Shown in pieces: positions 1 through 11,133 of a stretch of DNA of 64,000 nt. Under the pieces are notes generated by a model, which was not told the origin of the DNA, did not search any database, and saw nothing but the letters and a program-made list of their open reading frames with translations. This stretch comes from Neurospora intermedia. Lineage: Eukaryota > Ascomycota > Sordariomycetes > Sordariales > Sordariaceae. Both the position numbers and the translations under genes were made by a program. The stretch lies in NCBI GenBank assembly GCA_037102815.1, contig BTPP01000005.1:3348001-3412000 (forward strand). The letters run 5' to 3'. Positions within the stretch are counted from its first letter, which is position 1. Each line of letters opens with the position of its first letter.

Positions 1-1
1 C

Positions 2-616
2 CGTGGCGGTCGAGGCGGCCGCGGAGGGAGAGGAGGTGGTGGTGGTGGTGGAGGGAAGAATGTCCGTTTCGAGAGTACTGAAGACCAGCAGGGGCAGGCT
101 GAAGAGGGTGAAGTGGGAGGAGGAGAGGTGGACACGGCAGCGCTAGAAGCAGCTGTTAGGCAGGCTGCTTCTGGTGACTTTGATGCCATCGTGAACCGCC
201 GTTCGAACCGGGAGGCAGCGGAGGACGGCGAAATTAATAGCGATGGTGACGAAGTTATGGCCGATGCTGATACCGGTTACCGCGGGGGTCGCGGGGGGCG
301 TGGCGGGCGCGGTCGTGGCCGTGGTGGATCCCGTGGTGGAAGAGGTGGTGGTCGCGGTAACTTTCAACAACAGCGAGGCGGTGGCAGAGGCGGCCAGGGA
401 CATGGCGGTCGCGGAGGATTTGGAGGCGGCCACCAGCAACAGCAGCAGCAGCAGAGGACCAAACAGGAGACTGAAGCATCTACCCATATGGACGTCAATA
501 TGGAAATTGACGCCCCAAGGCAAGAACAACCACAACAGAAGAGGTCTGACACAGGCAACAAGGGCGGTGGCGGTGGCCTCGGTGGACTTGTCAACTACGG
601 GTCTGATTCCGAGTAG
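2..616 (+). CDS. RGG-rich protein, C-terminal part (5' end outside window)
   Basis: The frame is open from base 2 to a TAG at 614-616, so this is the last roughly 204 codons of a gene that starts left of the window. The visible part has three pieces. It begins with an RGG/poly-Gly block, followed by an acidic segment (VRFESTEDQQGQ, then a helix-like AALEAAVRQAASGDFDAI). Next come a second long RGG tract with poly-Gln (about seven Q) and a short tail ending LGGLVNYGSDSE. RGG tracts usually bind RNA and are arginine-methylated, so an RNA-linked nuclear or nucleolar role is plausible, but no catalytic domain is visible. I do not recognise the family. A NUFIP1/Rsa1-like snoRNP factor is one possibility suggested only by the acidic SDSE-type tail. 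Confidence 0.7.
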   Translation, partial: RGGRGGRGGRGGGGGGGGKNVRFESTEDQQGQAEEGEVGGGEVDTAALEAAVRQAASGDFDAIVNRRSNREAAEDGEINSDGDEVMADADTGYRGGRGGRGGRGRGRGGSRGGRGGGRGNFQQQRGGGRGGQGHGGRGGFGGGHQQQQQQQRTKQETEASTHMDVNMEIDAPRQEQPQQKRSDTGNKGGGGGLGGLVNYGSDSE

Positions 617-2043
617 TATTTTGGAATCGGACCCGGATCGAACAGCAGAAGGATTTTCTTTAGGTAGATGTCTATACCTGGCTTTGTGGCGTGGACAGCG
701 AATATATATGGATGGATGTCTTGTTCGCACCCCCCCCAAAACAGAAGAGAAGTCGTGTTAATAGATGCCGGTAGCGGAAATCATGGCTTTGCGTGTAGAA
801 AGATAGCGTAATGGACTTGTTACCAGCTTATTTCTACCTAGGTACATCACTCATTTTCTGCTTTGGGGGGGATGTATGCGGAAGCCCCAAAAAGTATGAA
901 AACATAACATGATTATAAGAACTGAAATGTAGCCCAAACACAACCTACCCACCTGTCTGATTTGTCTTCACAGAAGATGTATAGAAACTGGACAACAGGC
1001 AGGATCGGTGAGCCACGCAACAGAAATTGGATACACATCAACATGCACATGAACTCATAAGCACGTTGATGCTTTCTTATGGAGTGAAACTTCATATAGA
1101 TCAACTTCACTGCGTATGTCGAAGCCTATGTCAATCCAATAAAGAAACAACATCATAAGGAAACAACTCTACATGCTCAAGCTGCCTTCACACTGTCATT
1201 GGCAGAAATTGGACAACCAAGACACGATTACGATCAGAAATGGTTGACGGAGAAATTGACCAATACACTTTATGCCAGAAGAGATATCATGAGGATCAAG
1301 GGAGAAGTAACTGTGACTTCATTCAATAACGTATGATGCTATGTCTTAGAGAAGGCCACAGATATGTACCCAGTAATAATATGGTATCATATTTTTGCAT
1401 CATGAATAGGGCAAATTGATTGCACGAGTTGGCGAGGTAGGGAGGGTTTGATGGCTTTGATTATCCCGACGCAACAAAGGCGTCCTTCAAGTCAACCTGA
1501 TGGCCATGTCCTCCAAGTTCATCGGTTTCATGTGTCTGTAGGGCAGCAGCTTAGCTTGCCTCTGTCTGTCCAATGCCAGTCCCGCTGCGCTTCCATCTCA
1601 AGGGCAAAAAACCCTTCCCATACAGACCATGCTGTTATGGATCTGTGTGCATAATAAAATACCAGTCAACCCAGATGATGCCCCTGGTCGCATCTATCCA
1701 GTGATTATCATCCTCCATGCTGTGATGGCTGGAGGGTAAAAGACGTTGCGCGCTGTTTAGCGGCGATGGCCGTACTGCGGCCAGTCTCAGCGAGAGTGCT
1801 GCTCACTCCTCCGCTATCACCTTGATTAGATCTGGAAAATCACTCTCGCTATATGGCCTGCCCTGGGTCGTCCCAATTCATAGCATCATGCCACAACTCC
1901 CAATGAAACTCCGGGCTACAAGCCTTTGCCTCCGTTCAATAAAATCATGCTCAGTCCCAAACCTAGAGGCTTCGAAAAAGGAAAACGTTCGTTCACAACG
2001 CCACAGAGCCCATCAAATACTGGGCAAGTCACGAAAAGCGAAA
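617..2043. other. Convergent intergenic region
   Basis: This lies between the 3' ends of the RGG-protein gene (plus) and scd6 (minus), so it should hold two 3' UTRs and terminators. I see no ORF with coding character, no tRNA and no repeat worth naming. Confidence 0.6.
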
Positions 2044-4174
2044 TTACTGTGCAGCGGCCGGCGCATCACGGCGAGGGAAGCCATTGCTCGCACCTCGTCC
2101 ACCGCGGAAGCCACGGCCGCGACCACCGCGACCACGGCCTCTGCCACCGCGAAAGCCACGGTAGCCACCATCAACACTGCCTTGACCGAAGGTCTCGATG
2201 TTCCTGCGTTGTTCCTCTCCGCGCCACTCACGACCACCCGGCTTTTGGCCATTGTTCTCAGCTCTATCCTTGGCCTCACTTGAGATGTTGTCAAAGAATG
2301 ACTTGCTCTTGTTATAGGCTTGCTGAGCAACACCAGAGACATCGGCAACAGCTTCCGGAGCAGCCGATTCGATGGCCGGCTCCTCACCAAGCGGAGAACC
2401 AGCGATGGCCTCCTTCACAATTTCTTGCTTGTTGAACTTGGCATTAGAGGACTCGAAGTCAAAGTCAGAGTCAGGGACTTCAACTTTGGCCGGACGGGGA
2501 CCACGAGCACGACCACCGCGGTTCGCAGCGGCGGCGTTATGGCTCAAGGGGGCGCGAGAGGGGGTAGCCGTTGCAGCGGCGTTAACGTTCATTTCGTTAA
2601 CACGCTTGGTAAGATTATCAACAGCAGCGGCGGTTACTTGCTGCTGTGTAGCGACTTGGCCATCCAGCTTGACCATGTTAGCCATGGCAACAGCGACGGC
2701 CGCTCTAGCCTGTTGAGTCGCGTCACGCAACTGGGCCGCGCTCATCGGTCCGCTTCCAATTTCACCGGCTGGCTTGGCAGTTCCAGCCGCCGGCTGAATG
2801 GGTCTCGCAGTAAGGGCAGCGGGAAGGGGAACAGCAGGAAGAATCTGCGAGGGACGAGTGGCGCTGCCCTTGGGACCAGTAGGGATGGTCTTCTGTTGGG
2901 GAGAAGGACCAGCCGGAGCAGTATTGTTTAGAGACGCAGCAGTGGCCTTGACCTCTTCGACAGTGGGCTTTGAATCATTTGGCAAGGAGGGGGCGCCGGC
3001 AGCAGGCTGCTGGCCAAAAGACTTGGGTACTTCGGCAGACAGCTCATGCTGCTGGGGTTGCTGCTGAGGCTGAGAAGGCGTAGACGGCTTCTTGTCACCC
3101 GCGGGACCAATAGGCGCAGGCTTCGGGCCAGGACCCTGATTGCTCGGGGTCTGGTTCGCAGACTGGCGGCCTCCCTGGCCCGGAACGCCAGCCGGAGGGA
3201 CACCAGGACCAGGCGGGTAGGGATAGTTGTTCCACGGACCAGGACCGTGACCCATGGGGAACTCCTGACCAGGAGGGAACCATCCGGGAGGGGGAGGATA
3301 CGGCATGCCGCCGAACGCATTAGGAGGCGCACCAGCGCGGCCCCAGCCACCCATATGAGGAGGATAATAACCGAAGCCAGGGGCGCCGGGAGGCGGCGGC
3401 GGGCCTTGGTGGCCGGGAGCACCGATGGGACCGGGGGGTACAGGACCAGGTGGGCCCGGAGGTCCAGGAGGGCCAGGAGCAACATTAGCCTGACGAGGAC
3501 GAGCCTAAGCATTCCATGTTAGCGACTGTGGAAGCCAGTATAATGAGGGTGAAAGAGGGTATGGTTGAACCACAGATCAGAAGGAAGGCAACGGAAATCT
3601 CAACATTGTTTTTGCGCTTTTCAGACAAAAGTAAAATTTTACATCCGAGAATATTTCATCAGGGTGTGGGCTGGGTAGGTGGAGTGACTGGCAGGAATGG
3701 AGACTTACGCCGAGGATTGCGGGATCGTCAGGCATCGGAGGCTTGTTCTCCTTGGGAGGCGCAGGCCCCTCCTCTATGCGAAGATCTTTCACATCGCTGC
3801 CGCGGAAAACGATATACTCGTAAACCTGGTCTGAGGCGGGCACTTCCTCATCGGGATTGTGCTTGCGGCCCTCCGTTCCAAATGACCGGACATTCTCTAG
3901 GGAGACGGTAGACTCCTCCGAGTTGATGTTGTGCAAGGTACCGACATAGCTGAAATGACGGTCAGCGGGGCTGCCAAGCCTAGCAGGATGCAGAGGCTAG
4001 AGCCTACCGGATGTCGCTCCTCGATATCAAGGATATCCGAGAGCTAATTATCGCGCGAAACGTTAGCAAATGAAGCATTGTGGGGGACGAGAGGGGGGGT
4101 GAGGGAAGGCATCTAACACCATCAGGTGATGGCGCGGGGAAGAAGTGGCCAACATACCCAAGGAATTCAGACAT
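2044..4174 (-). CDS. scd6: Lsm14-family mRNA decapping/translation repressor (Scd6/Sum2/RAP55)
   Basis: Four exons join in frame: 4158-4174, 4043-4008, 3949-3709 and 3504-2044, giving 584 residues. Introns have GTATGT, GTAGGC and GTAAGT donors and TAG/CAG acceptors with GCTAAC branch sites. Residues 1-80 form the divergent LSm domain (MSEFLGSRISLISRSDIR, then YVGTLHNINSEEST), the family hallmark. A Pro/Gly/Gln-rich linker follows. The C-terminal half has the DFDF motif (about 445-448), the FFD box (about 501) and the TFG box (about 536), followed by an RGG tract (about 548-573). This is the complete Scd6/Lsm14 architecture. The family binds mRNA and eIF4G, represses translation and recruits Dcp2/Dhh1 in P-bodies and stress granules. 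The first coding exon is only 17 nt and the second 36 nt, so ORF-based callers would lose the LSm start. Confidence 0.95.
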
Positions 4175-4629
4175 TGAACAAAGCGCGCTGGCTGCAACAG
4201 CGTTAAATGCAGTATGCGCGCGTGTGTGTGATGTGCGGTGAATAAAAAGAAGCAGAAGGCGAAACGGTTGTAGTCGAGCCGGAAATGAAGAAAAAATAGA
4301 ATTAAAGATCGCGGATCTTGGACGTGGAAAGGGAGTAAAAGACAACGACAGGAAAGTGTGCGCAGTGTTAGGTTGTCATGGCGGGGGTTTCATAGCTTGC
4401 ATGGAGGAAGGAGGAAGAAGAAAGAAAGGGAAGGATTGGCGGGAGGGAACGAGGTAAAAAGGCAGCCAACCAGCGAAAACTCACCGAGTTCAGCCTCCTT
4501 GTTTCGTGGTGTTGTGACCCCACATTGCGCCCGTCGTCACCACTCTGGGCACCTTTCGGCGTATGTTGTCCCGGCATCCGTGCACCGCCACGGTGGAGGG
4601 CGGGAGGCTGAAATCGATAGTAGCGGGGG

Positions 4630-4672
4630 CCGACCGACAGAACCTATGGAACTGAACCTTGCCGTCGGTCGG
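4630..4672. repeat. 9-bp perfect inverted repeat in the scd6/rqc1 promoter region
   Basis: CCGACCGAC at 4630-4638 is followed after 25 nt by its exact complement GTCGGTCGG at 4664-4672. It could be a paired factor-binding site or a hairpin. Nothing else in the sequence decides this. Confidence 0.6.
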
Positions 4673-5280
4673 TGTTATGATGTACTCACTTCAGGTTGGT
4701 GACGAGTTGAGTGAATAAGGTACCTCGATATACCACAGTAGCTCTCGTCGGTGTCAATGCCAGCTAGTCCTGTCAGCTTAACATTCGTTGTAATATGTCT
4801 GTTTCACGGCTATCGAATAGCGACTCGAGACCGTGGCAGCACGCCGATGAAGTGAGTATTGTATATCTGCGCTAGCTGTCGTGTTTTGTGATCCCAAGAC
4901 TACGAGCTCTGTATGATATCATGACATATATACAGGATTCTAGACATGATTTAATCGGTCAAAATCGGCTGTACAATAACATTTTAACCATGCGGTATGC
5001 ATTCGAAACCTTGCAGCACTCCGGAACCTGCACGCTACCTTCTTGTTTATAACCTACGTACAACCTGCCATCGGCTACGTGTGACCTCGCCTTCAATTGT
5101 TACTTGTTGGAACAAACATGTCCATCGTTCAGAGCTTCCAAATAGCAATCAATGCGGTCGAGTGAAGCCACTTGTTATGCACAAGTAGGAAAGCCCAAGA
5201 CTAAAAAGAAATAACAAGCAAGCTAGGTCTGACATGAACAGCTGCCCACCTGATATTATCGATCGATCCATCTCTGTAAA

Positions 5281-5326
5281 TACCTAGGTATGTATCTCTA
5301 GGTACCCTACCTACCTAGACATAGGT
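5281..5326. repeat. TACCTAGGTA-type short repeat patch
   Basis: Several copies of CCTAGGTA / TAGGTACC / CTACCTACCTAG lie within 46 bp. The same motif recurs in other gene-free parts of the window (13918-13935, 39905-39927, 40051-40145, 41176-41189, 51290-51303). Confidence 0.7.
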
Positions 5327-5676
5327 CCCGTCTGTACTGCAGTGCTGGAAGCTCCGTCATGCAAACAACCTCAAAGCCGAGGAGAGCATCCATTGCCCCT
5401 GCCGTGGGTGTTTCGTCGACATCATGGGCTTGGCAGGTCCACTTTTATTAGTGCTCGGGAAGGTGACTCCATCGGCCACTCCAACTTCCGTTGACAAAGT
5501 TTCTGAAAAGGCAAGAAGCAGCAACGAACTTGATTACACCAGCGAATTCAGTGAAGCTTAGCCGCTTGACAGAACCCAGGTGTTGCTCACAAGTACACCA
5601 TAGTTTAACGCCTGCCGACTAAGCCAACCACCTAGGCAGTCGCATTATTAAGACTATCTTTCTCGGCTGGTGGGGT

Positions 5677-5682
5677 TATAAA
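5677..5682 (+). promoter_or_regulatory. TATA-like element upstream of rqc1
   Basis: TATAAA lies about 80 bp before the ATG at 5758, a plausible core-promoter distance. It is assigned by position and motif only. Confidence 0.4.
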
Positions 5683-5757
5683 GCCTTCGATTTGCCCCGC
5701 GGCCGCAGTTCAGCAACTTCGTCATTTCATTTTTGAAAAGCATTCTCATATTTCAGC

Positions 5758-7962
5758 ATGGCGACACGGCAAATGCGAAAGCTGCAGAAGCAGCAGGAAC
5801 TTCTTAGACTGCAGAATGAAGCAGAACGAGAAGATGACGAATCCGAGGACGAGCCCATTGTTACGAAGCCCAAGCCCAATGCTTTTGCAGGATTTGCCGC
5901 TCTTGGAGGGGGGGACGATGACGACGACGATCAGGACACTGAGGAGGAAACCAAAGAAGCCGAGGACATCCCAGAACCGGTAGCCCCCGCCAAGAAGAGC
6001 AAAAAGTCCAAAAAGAAGAAGAAGAAGGGCAAGAAGACCGAATCGCCTGCCGCGGAAAAGGAGGAAGAGGATGATCTGGATGAGATCGATCGCGTTCTTG
6101 AGGAGCTTAAGCTCAAGGACAACAAGAATCCTGTCTCGGACATCGCTACTTCCAATACGACCAATTCGACCAGTCAAATCAACGAGCTTTTGCGCGTCAA
6201 CTTTCAGCATCTCAAGGCTATCAACGAGATGCGGAAGCTGTTTGGCAGTGCCATTGAAGCAGCGCGAGCGGAACAGGCTGCTGAGGCTAACAGCCGTCAA
6301 CAGCAAAGAGGAGCTGCTCGGCAGAATGTTGACCTCGAAACCTTCCTTTCGGTCCCGCCAGCAGTTCAGCAGCAGCTAGGCAAGAGGAGCATGTTTGAGA
6401 CAGTGTTGCGCACGAATCCCTTTATCGAGGGCAAGAAGACGTGGCCTAGAGACTCTACTCGCGGTCTTAAGATGGTGCGTGTCACCGAGTCCTTCAACGG
6501 TGAGCCTGGTGTCGCCGAGTTTGCTTTTGCGCATGACAAGACATACGACGCCCTCGAGGGCAACTTCTATGGTCTCGTTCAGATGTACGATCCCATGCAA
6601 CTCGTCTACTTCTTATCCAGGTACCCTTACCACGTCTCGTCGCTCATCCAAGTGAGCAAGGTTGCCCACCAAGACCAGAACTCGTACCTAGCCCACGACC
6701 TCATCGAGCGAGCTCTTTTCACTTTTGGCAGGGTCAGTCTGAGCGATTTTCGCAAGCGGTTGGGAGATGGCACCGCAAGACTGGACTTCAACCGACCCGA
6801 AAACAGGCAGTTCTTCTTGGCTGGCTATAACCAGATCAAGAACCTGGTGCTCAAGGGAACCTACCGCACGGCTCTGGAATGGGCCAAGTTCGTCCTCAGT
6901 GTCAACCATGATGACCCCTATGGCGTGCTGAATTGGATCCACATTCTAGCTATCCGCGCATACGAGTCCAAGTGGTTCATTGAACTGTGCAACTCACCCC
7001 TGATTGCCAATTTGGGCACCGGTCGCTACGTCAAGGCTACCCTCCCCTTGGCCAAGCTTCAGCTGAAGGATAACGCCGGAGCACGTGCTGCTGCCATTGA
7101 AAGCATCGAGGAACTCCCCTGGCTTTTCTGCGCCCTCTTCAGCGCTCTCAATATCGATACCCCACGCTCTGTTTGGGGTGTCCAGCCCCGGGATGACGAG
7201 GAAGCGCTACACACCAAGCTCTACGTCCACCTAGCCAAGGACATCTGGAACAATCCGGCCGCGATTTCCCTCCTGACCGAGGCCGCCAACGCTGCTCGTA
7301 AGGTGGACTTCTTTGGCCTGCCTCCCAGCCCGGTCGTCTCGCTCGCTACAGCCCGCTTCGTCTATTTGGACAACACACCCGAGCTCATGTCGGCCGTTCC
7401 GCGCAAGATGTTGCACACGGCGTCTCCCAATTTTGACTTTGACCCTCTCCCACCCCCAAAGGAGGACAACATCTTTTCCAGCCCGACTCAGAAGATGCCA
7501 TGGAGCATTGCCGAGGGCGACGGCGAACACAGACAGACGAGGCTGCATGAACAGGCGCAAGCTGCGCTGCAGATGGCTAGAGCCCGTATGAACGAAGACC
7601 AACTCCGCGCCGTGGTGGATGATGCTCGTGCGAGGATCGACGATCCTGAAGCCGATGAGGAGCAGCGCGGGGTGTGGCGGAGGATCGTGGATGTTTTGAC
7701 GGGTCAAGGATGGACAGGCGGAGCAGGAGGCGTTGCGGAAGGAGGTGAAGGTAATCAGAGAGGTGATGTCATGCCTGGGGGTTGGGAAGATGATTTCGAT
7801 GATGGATGGGGTGATGATGACTTTGAAGGCGAGGACCACTGGTATGAGGACCAGCTTGATCCTGAGCTCGAATTAGAGTTTGGAGCGGGTGGCACACCCA
7901 ACAGGAGGGCGACGGTTGAGGATGCGGAGGATAGCGACGAGGAGGAGACGGCTCGGAGGTAG
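5758..7962 (+). CDS. rqc1: TCF25/Rqc1-family ribosome quality control protein
   Basis: A single uninterrupted 734-codon ORF with ATG in good context (CAGCATGGCG). The N terminus is MATRQMRKLQKQQELLRLQ, followed by an acidic region containing NAFAGFAAL and a Lys block (about residues 78-92), then LLRVNFQHLKAINEMRKLFG. These are characteristic of the TCF25/Rqc1 family. The middle third (about 240-600) is the helical TCF25 domain, with segments such as ENRQFFLAGYNQIKNLV and ALEWAKFVLSVNHDDPYG. The C-terminal tail is Gly/Asp/Glu-rich and disordered. In yeast Rqc1 works with Ltn1, Rqc2 and Cdc48 on stalled 60S subunits and helps extract and ubiquitinate the nascent chain. The vertebrate homologue is called TCF25/Nulp1. 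Length fits the family. Family assignment is firm; the symbol is transferred from yeast. Confidence 0.92.
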   Translation: MATRQMRKLQKQQELLRLQNEAEREDDESEDEPIVTKPKPNAFAGFAALGGGDDDDDDQDTEEETKEAEDIPEPVAPAKKSKKSKKKKKKGKKTESPAAEKEEEDDLDEIDRVLEELKLKDNKNPVSDIATSNTTNSTSQINELLRVNFQHLKAINEMRKLFGSAIEAARAEQAAEANSRQQQRGAARQNVDLETFLSVPPAVQQQLGKRSMFETVLRTNPFIEGKKTWPRDSTRGLKMVRVTESFNGEPGVAEFAFAHDKTYDALEGNFYGLVQMYDPMQLVYFLSRYPYHVSSLIQVSKVAHQDQNSYLAHDLIERALFTFGRVSLSDFRKRLGDGTARLDFNRPENRQFFLAGYNQIKNLVLKGTYRTALEWAKFVLSVNHDDPYGVLNWIHILAIRAYESKWFIELCNSPLIANLGTGRYVKATLPLAKLQLKDNAGARAAAIESIEELPWLFCALFSALNIDTPRSVWGVQPRDDEEALHTKLYVHLAKDIWNNPAAISLLTEAANAARKVDFFGLPPSPVVSLATARFVYLDNTPELMSAVPRKMLHTASPNFDFDPLPPPKEDNIFSSPTQKMPWSIAEGDGEHRQTRLHEQAQAALQMARARMNEDQLRAVVDDARARIDDPEADEEQRGVWRRIVDVLTGQGWTGGAGGVAEGGEGNQRGDVMPGGWEDDFDDGWGDDDFEGEDHWYEDQLDPELELEFGAGGTPNRRATVEDAEDSDEEETARR

Positions 7963-9084
7963 ATGTTCCTCCGGAGGGTATCATTGGGGGAAAAGGAAAA
8001 TAAATTACTGGAAGACTTCTAGTTTGGACAGTGTTGTGGTAGCGAATTAGCTAAAGCGAAATGGCTGTTTCCATGAGGCAAATGCTGATAGAACCATCGA
8101 CTATTTCCATTCACTATAGGACCATTCCAAAACATGTCATAAAGCACTAGAACTAGAGGTATGTACCTGTTTCGCACGGCGTTAGACCGAAACCCCTAAC
8201 AAACTTCTGAGCCTTGAATATTCTTCTACGCATAAACAGTGACGGGCGACCCCAGGAGCAGCACAGGTATACATAGTGTCTGTGTCTTTACGTTCGGTTT
8301 GAGCCGAGCAAGAATGTCCAGGATCACAAGACATGAGACAGTCTCGGTGAGCAAGTTTCAAGCTCAGGGCAGTCCCCGCGTCGCTTAGTACACCGACCGA
8401 GGGTCCGTTGCTAAACGCGGGTGGAGACACGAGTGTTACAGTCTGCGCAGCACTGTAAAAGCTTCGTTTGATGTGGCATTTGCAGCAAGAACAGGACAGT
8501 GTGAAAGTGGACTGACGCCATCGCGCGACGTCTCACGCACCAACGACGGAAGCACTGCAACATGAATCCCTCTTTGGGAGATCTGCGGTTGACACGGAGT
8601 CCCCTGATACACCATCGCGAGATCATCTGAGAAGGGGAACAGAGCGGCGTAGCGGTACCTGGCTGGCTGGCGTACCTGACAGTAAGCACCACGCAATGAG
8701 CAAATTATTAAGCTTGTCCTCCATCTTGCCTTCCGTATCAGTAATGCGTCCGTCTCTATTGCAATCTGTCCGGTTCGCTTTTTCGCCCGTATCCCTGAGT
8801 GAAGTTACCTCGTTGTCTGTAGGGAGTTGTTCCAAGTTCCGCTCCTCCCATTTTGGCTCATTGCTATCCCAGTCGCGGAGCTTATTTAAAGTGCTGCCCC
8901 TCCCAACTCCAAGTCCGCGCTCCCCCCCCATCATTCCCGCGATCCACGAACACCTCACTTACTACTATTGTTGCACGTTTCCACACAACTGCCCCGCATC
9001 GCATCGCATACCATCGTCGCAACTTGCACTTCGATAAACTGTCATCTGAAGACTAATATTACCAAATCAACAAACACGTCCAAA
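7963..9084. other. Intergenic region
   Basis: Holds the rqc1 3' UTR and the atx1 promoter, including a TATTTAAA-like stretch near 8883. I see no coding sequence with family resemblance. Confidence 0.5.
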
Positions 9085-9487
9085 ATGTCCGGCTCCTACA
9101 CCTACAAGTTCGATGTCACCATGACCTGCGGGGGCTGCTCCGGCGCCGTTGACCGCGTCCTCAAGAGACTCAAAGGTCCGTTGTCTCTGTCCATATCCCC
9201 CCAAGGTTTCCTTCTTTAAATACACTCCGATTGCCCTACCCGCCGCCCGGTATCAAAGAAGCATGCATAACTGACAATGACCAGAAAACGAATCAAACAT
9301 CGTATCCTACACAGTCCTCCTCGATGACAAGAGCGCCAACGTCACCGTCGATGACGAGTCCCCTGCCCTTTACGAGAAGATCCTCCGAACAATTAAGAAG
9401 ACTGGCAAGGGTGTCAACTCCTGCGTGGAACTGGACAGCAATGGGAACAAGATTCGTGATGTGGATGTTGTGCTTAAGGACGAGTAA
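9085..9487 (+). CDS. atx1: Copper metallochaperone Atx1
   Basis: Two exons, 9085-9175 and 9285-9487, encode 97 residues. The intron has donor GTCCGT, branch-like CTGAC and acceptor CAG. The metal site MTCGGC (residues 13-18; Cys15 and Cys18 ligands) sits in loop 1 of a single heavy-metal-associated (HMA) ferredoxin-like fold. This is followed by SGAVDRVLKRL and a second half ending DSNGNKIRDVDVVLKDE. The Lys-rich KKTGKG segment corresponds to the basic patch that docks Atx1-type chaperones to their target. The family carries Cu(I) in the cytosol to the P-type ATPase Ccc2 in the Golgi for loading secreted cuproenzymes. Length is somewhat longer than yeast Atx1 (about 73 residues), as is usual in filamentous fungi. 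Confidence 0.95.
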
Positions 9488-9984
9488 GGGGCACGCAGAC
9501 GGGAACGATACAAACGCATGGGGAAGACATTGGGAGTAACACCACACCCAACATAGTAGTCGGAAGAACAGAGAACCGATATGAATTAGAACAAGGGAAA
9601 GCATGCGGTGGAGGAATTGTATATGGCATACCAATGAATTCGGGCGGCTGGATTGCGCATGGCTTGGTTTGGAATATACCTTTTTTAGATTTACAATAAA
9701 CCTGTTTGTTTTAACGGATGACTACTGAGATTTGTCCGTCTCGAGTGGCTATGCTGTGGTCAAGCTCGATGTTCCCATTTGAAGCCTCGTCAAAGTACTC
9801 ATTTATTATTCAGAGTATGGACCTCATCGGAACACCTCAAATATAACATCACAGCAACTAGACCAAACGAAGTCTTCAGAGAATGTATCATGATCTATTC
9901 TGCCCAGCCAACCCTATTCTTCCATATCCATCTTTATAACAAACAAAAAAGCAAACTGGTATCTCAACACCCCTTTTCCCCCCT

Positions 9985-11133
9985 TTAGTGCCTCATCGAC
10001 TTTCCGATCTCGCTCCTCCACCCCTGCGCCCTCTCAAACCCGTTCGAATGCGTCTGGTAATCCACAAACGCCTGGTACACCTCCTCCTGACTGTTCAGCA
10101 CAAACGGGCCATACTGTACCACCTTCTGATCAAGCGGTGTTCCCGCAACCAAAACAAACCTCGCCGGCTTCTCCGCGCCGGCATCCACCTCGGCATAAAC
10201 CGCCTCGCCCTGCGGCTCAAACACCACATTGTGGAATTGCTCCACCGTCCTCTTCTCGCCGTCCTTGCCCGAGCTGAAGATGGCGGTGCCCTCCAAAGTA
10301 TACGCAAACGCGTTCCACCCCTCGGGCACCTCCTGCACCACCTTGCCACCGGGCTTCACCTCCACATCCAGAATCCACACGGGCGTGTACGCCAGGTCCT
10401 TGACGCTGTCCACCCCGTGACTCTTGCCGCTGATGACCTTGATCTTGACGCGTCCCTCGTCCGTCTCGACCGTGGGGATCTCCTGCGCCTTCAGGTCCCG
10501 GTACCGCGGCTCGCACGACTTGAGCTCCTTGGGCAGGTCCACCCAGAGCTGCAATCCCACGTTGGCGCTCCCGTCCGGGTTCTGGCGCGGCATCTCGGCG
10601 TGCATGATGCCCCGTCCCGCCGTCATGAACTGCAGGTCGCCCGCCTCGATGGTGCCCTTGTTGCCGGCAAAGTCCTCGTGGTCGACGCCGCCGGAGAGCA
10701 GGTAGGTGATGGTTTCTTGACCGCGGTGGGGGTGGTCGGGAAAACCGGAGCCGGGACGGATGGTGAAGTGGTCGAGCATGAGGAAGGGAGAGAAGTTGCG
10801 GAGCTGAGGGGTGCCGATGGAGCGACGGACACGAGCACCGGCGCCCTCGGCCTGTTCGGTGGCGAGGAAGATTTTGCGGATGAGGCGCGGGACGGACATG
10901 TTTGCGGCGGTGGGGGTTGTTGTGACGACTATGGTTGGGTTTGATGAAGAAGTAGAAGAAGAGGAGATATCTTCTGAGGGTTGAGTTGCGAAATAGGTGT
11001 TGATGTTCGTGTAGTTGAGTAGTTGGTTTGTGAGTGTAGAGATGTCGACTTGTAAAAGGTCGATAGGCAACAGGAAGATGGAACAAATTCCAACAAAGAT
11101 GGAGATGATAGTGACAAGAAAAAAGTTCTTCAT
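9985..11133 (-). CDS. Pirin-family cupin protein with N-terminal hydrophobic extension
   Basis: One 382-codon ORF. From residue 79 (MSVPRLIRK) it is a full bicupin pirin: the metal-site motif HPHRG (His134, His136) and MHAEM (His178, Glu180) match the four Fe ligands known in pirins. They are followed by DLQFMTAGRGIMH and a C-terminal cupin with GPFVLNSQEEVYQAF. Pirins are non-haem iron proteins that act as redox-dependent nuclear co-regulators or, in some organisms, quercetinases. Residues 1-78 are unusual: a 25-residue hydrophobic stretch (FFLVTIISIFVGICSIFLL) and a Ser/Thr-rich linker. Translation could instead begin at the internal ATG at 10899 (context AAACATGTCC), which gives a 304-residue pirin of ordinary length. 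Exact substrate unknown. Confidence 0.9.
   Translation of the reverse strand: MKNFFLVTIISIFVGICSIFLLPIDLLQVDISTLTNQLLNYTNINTYFATQPSEDISSSSTSSSNPTIVVTTTPTAANMSVPRLIRKIFLATEQAEGAGARVRRSIGTPQLRNFSPFLMLDHFTIRPGSGFPDHPHRGQETITYLLSGGVDHEDFAGNKGTIEAGDLQFMTAGRGIMHAEMPRQNPDGSANVGLQLWVDLPKELKSCEPRYRDLKAQEIPTVETDEGRVKIKVISGKSHGVDSVKDLAYTPVWILDVEVKPGGKVVQEVPEGWNAFAYTLEGTAIFSSGKDGEKRTVEQFHNVVFEPQGEAVYAEVDAGAEKPARFVLVAGTPLDQKVVQYGPFVLNSQEEVYQAFVDYQTHSNGFERAQGWRSEIGKSMRH

Larger units (their letters stand above)
4175..5757. other. Divergent promoter region between scd6 and rqc1
   Basis: About 1.6 kb separates the two divergent starts. It contains a 9-bp inverted repeat (4630-4638 / 4664-4672), a TACCTAGGTA-type repeat patch (5281-5326) and a TATA-like site near 5677. 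No credible gene is present. Confidence 0.6.

Noticed and set aside
9988-10944. 318-codon plus-strand ORF
   Set aside because: Antisense shadow of the pirin gene, His/Leu/Arg-rich with no family features.
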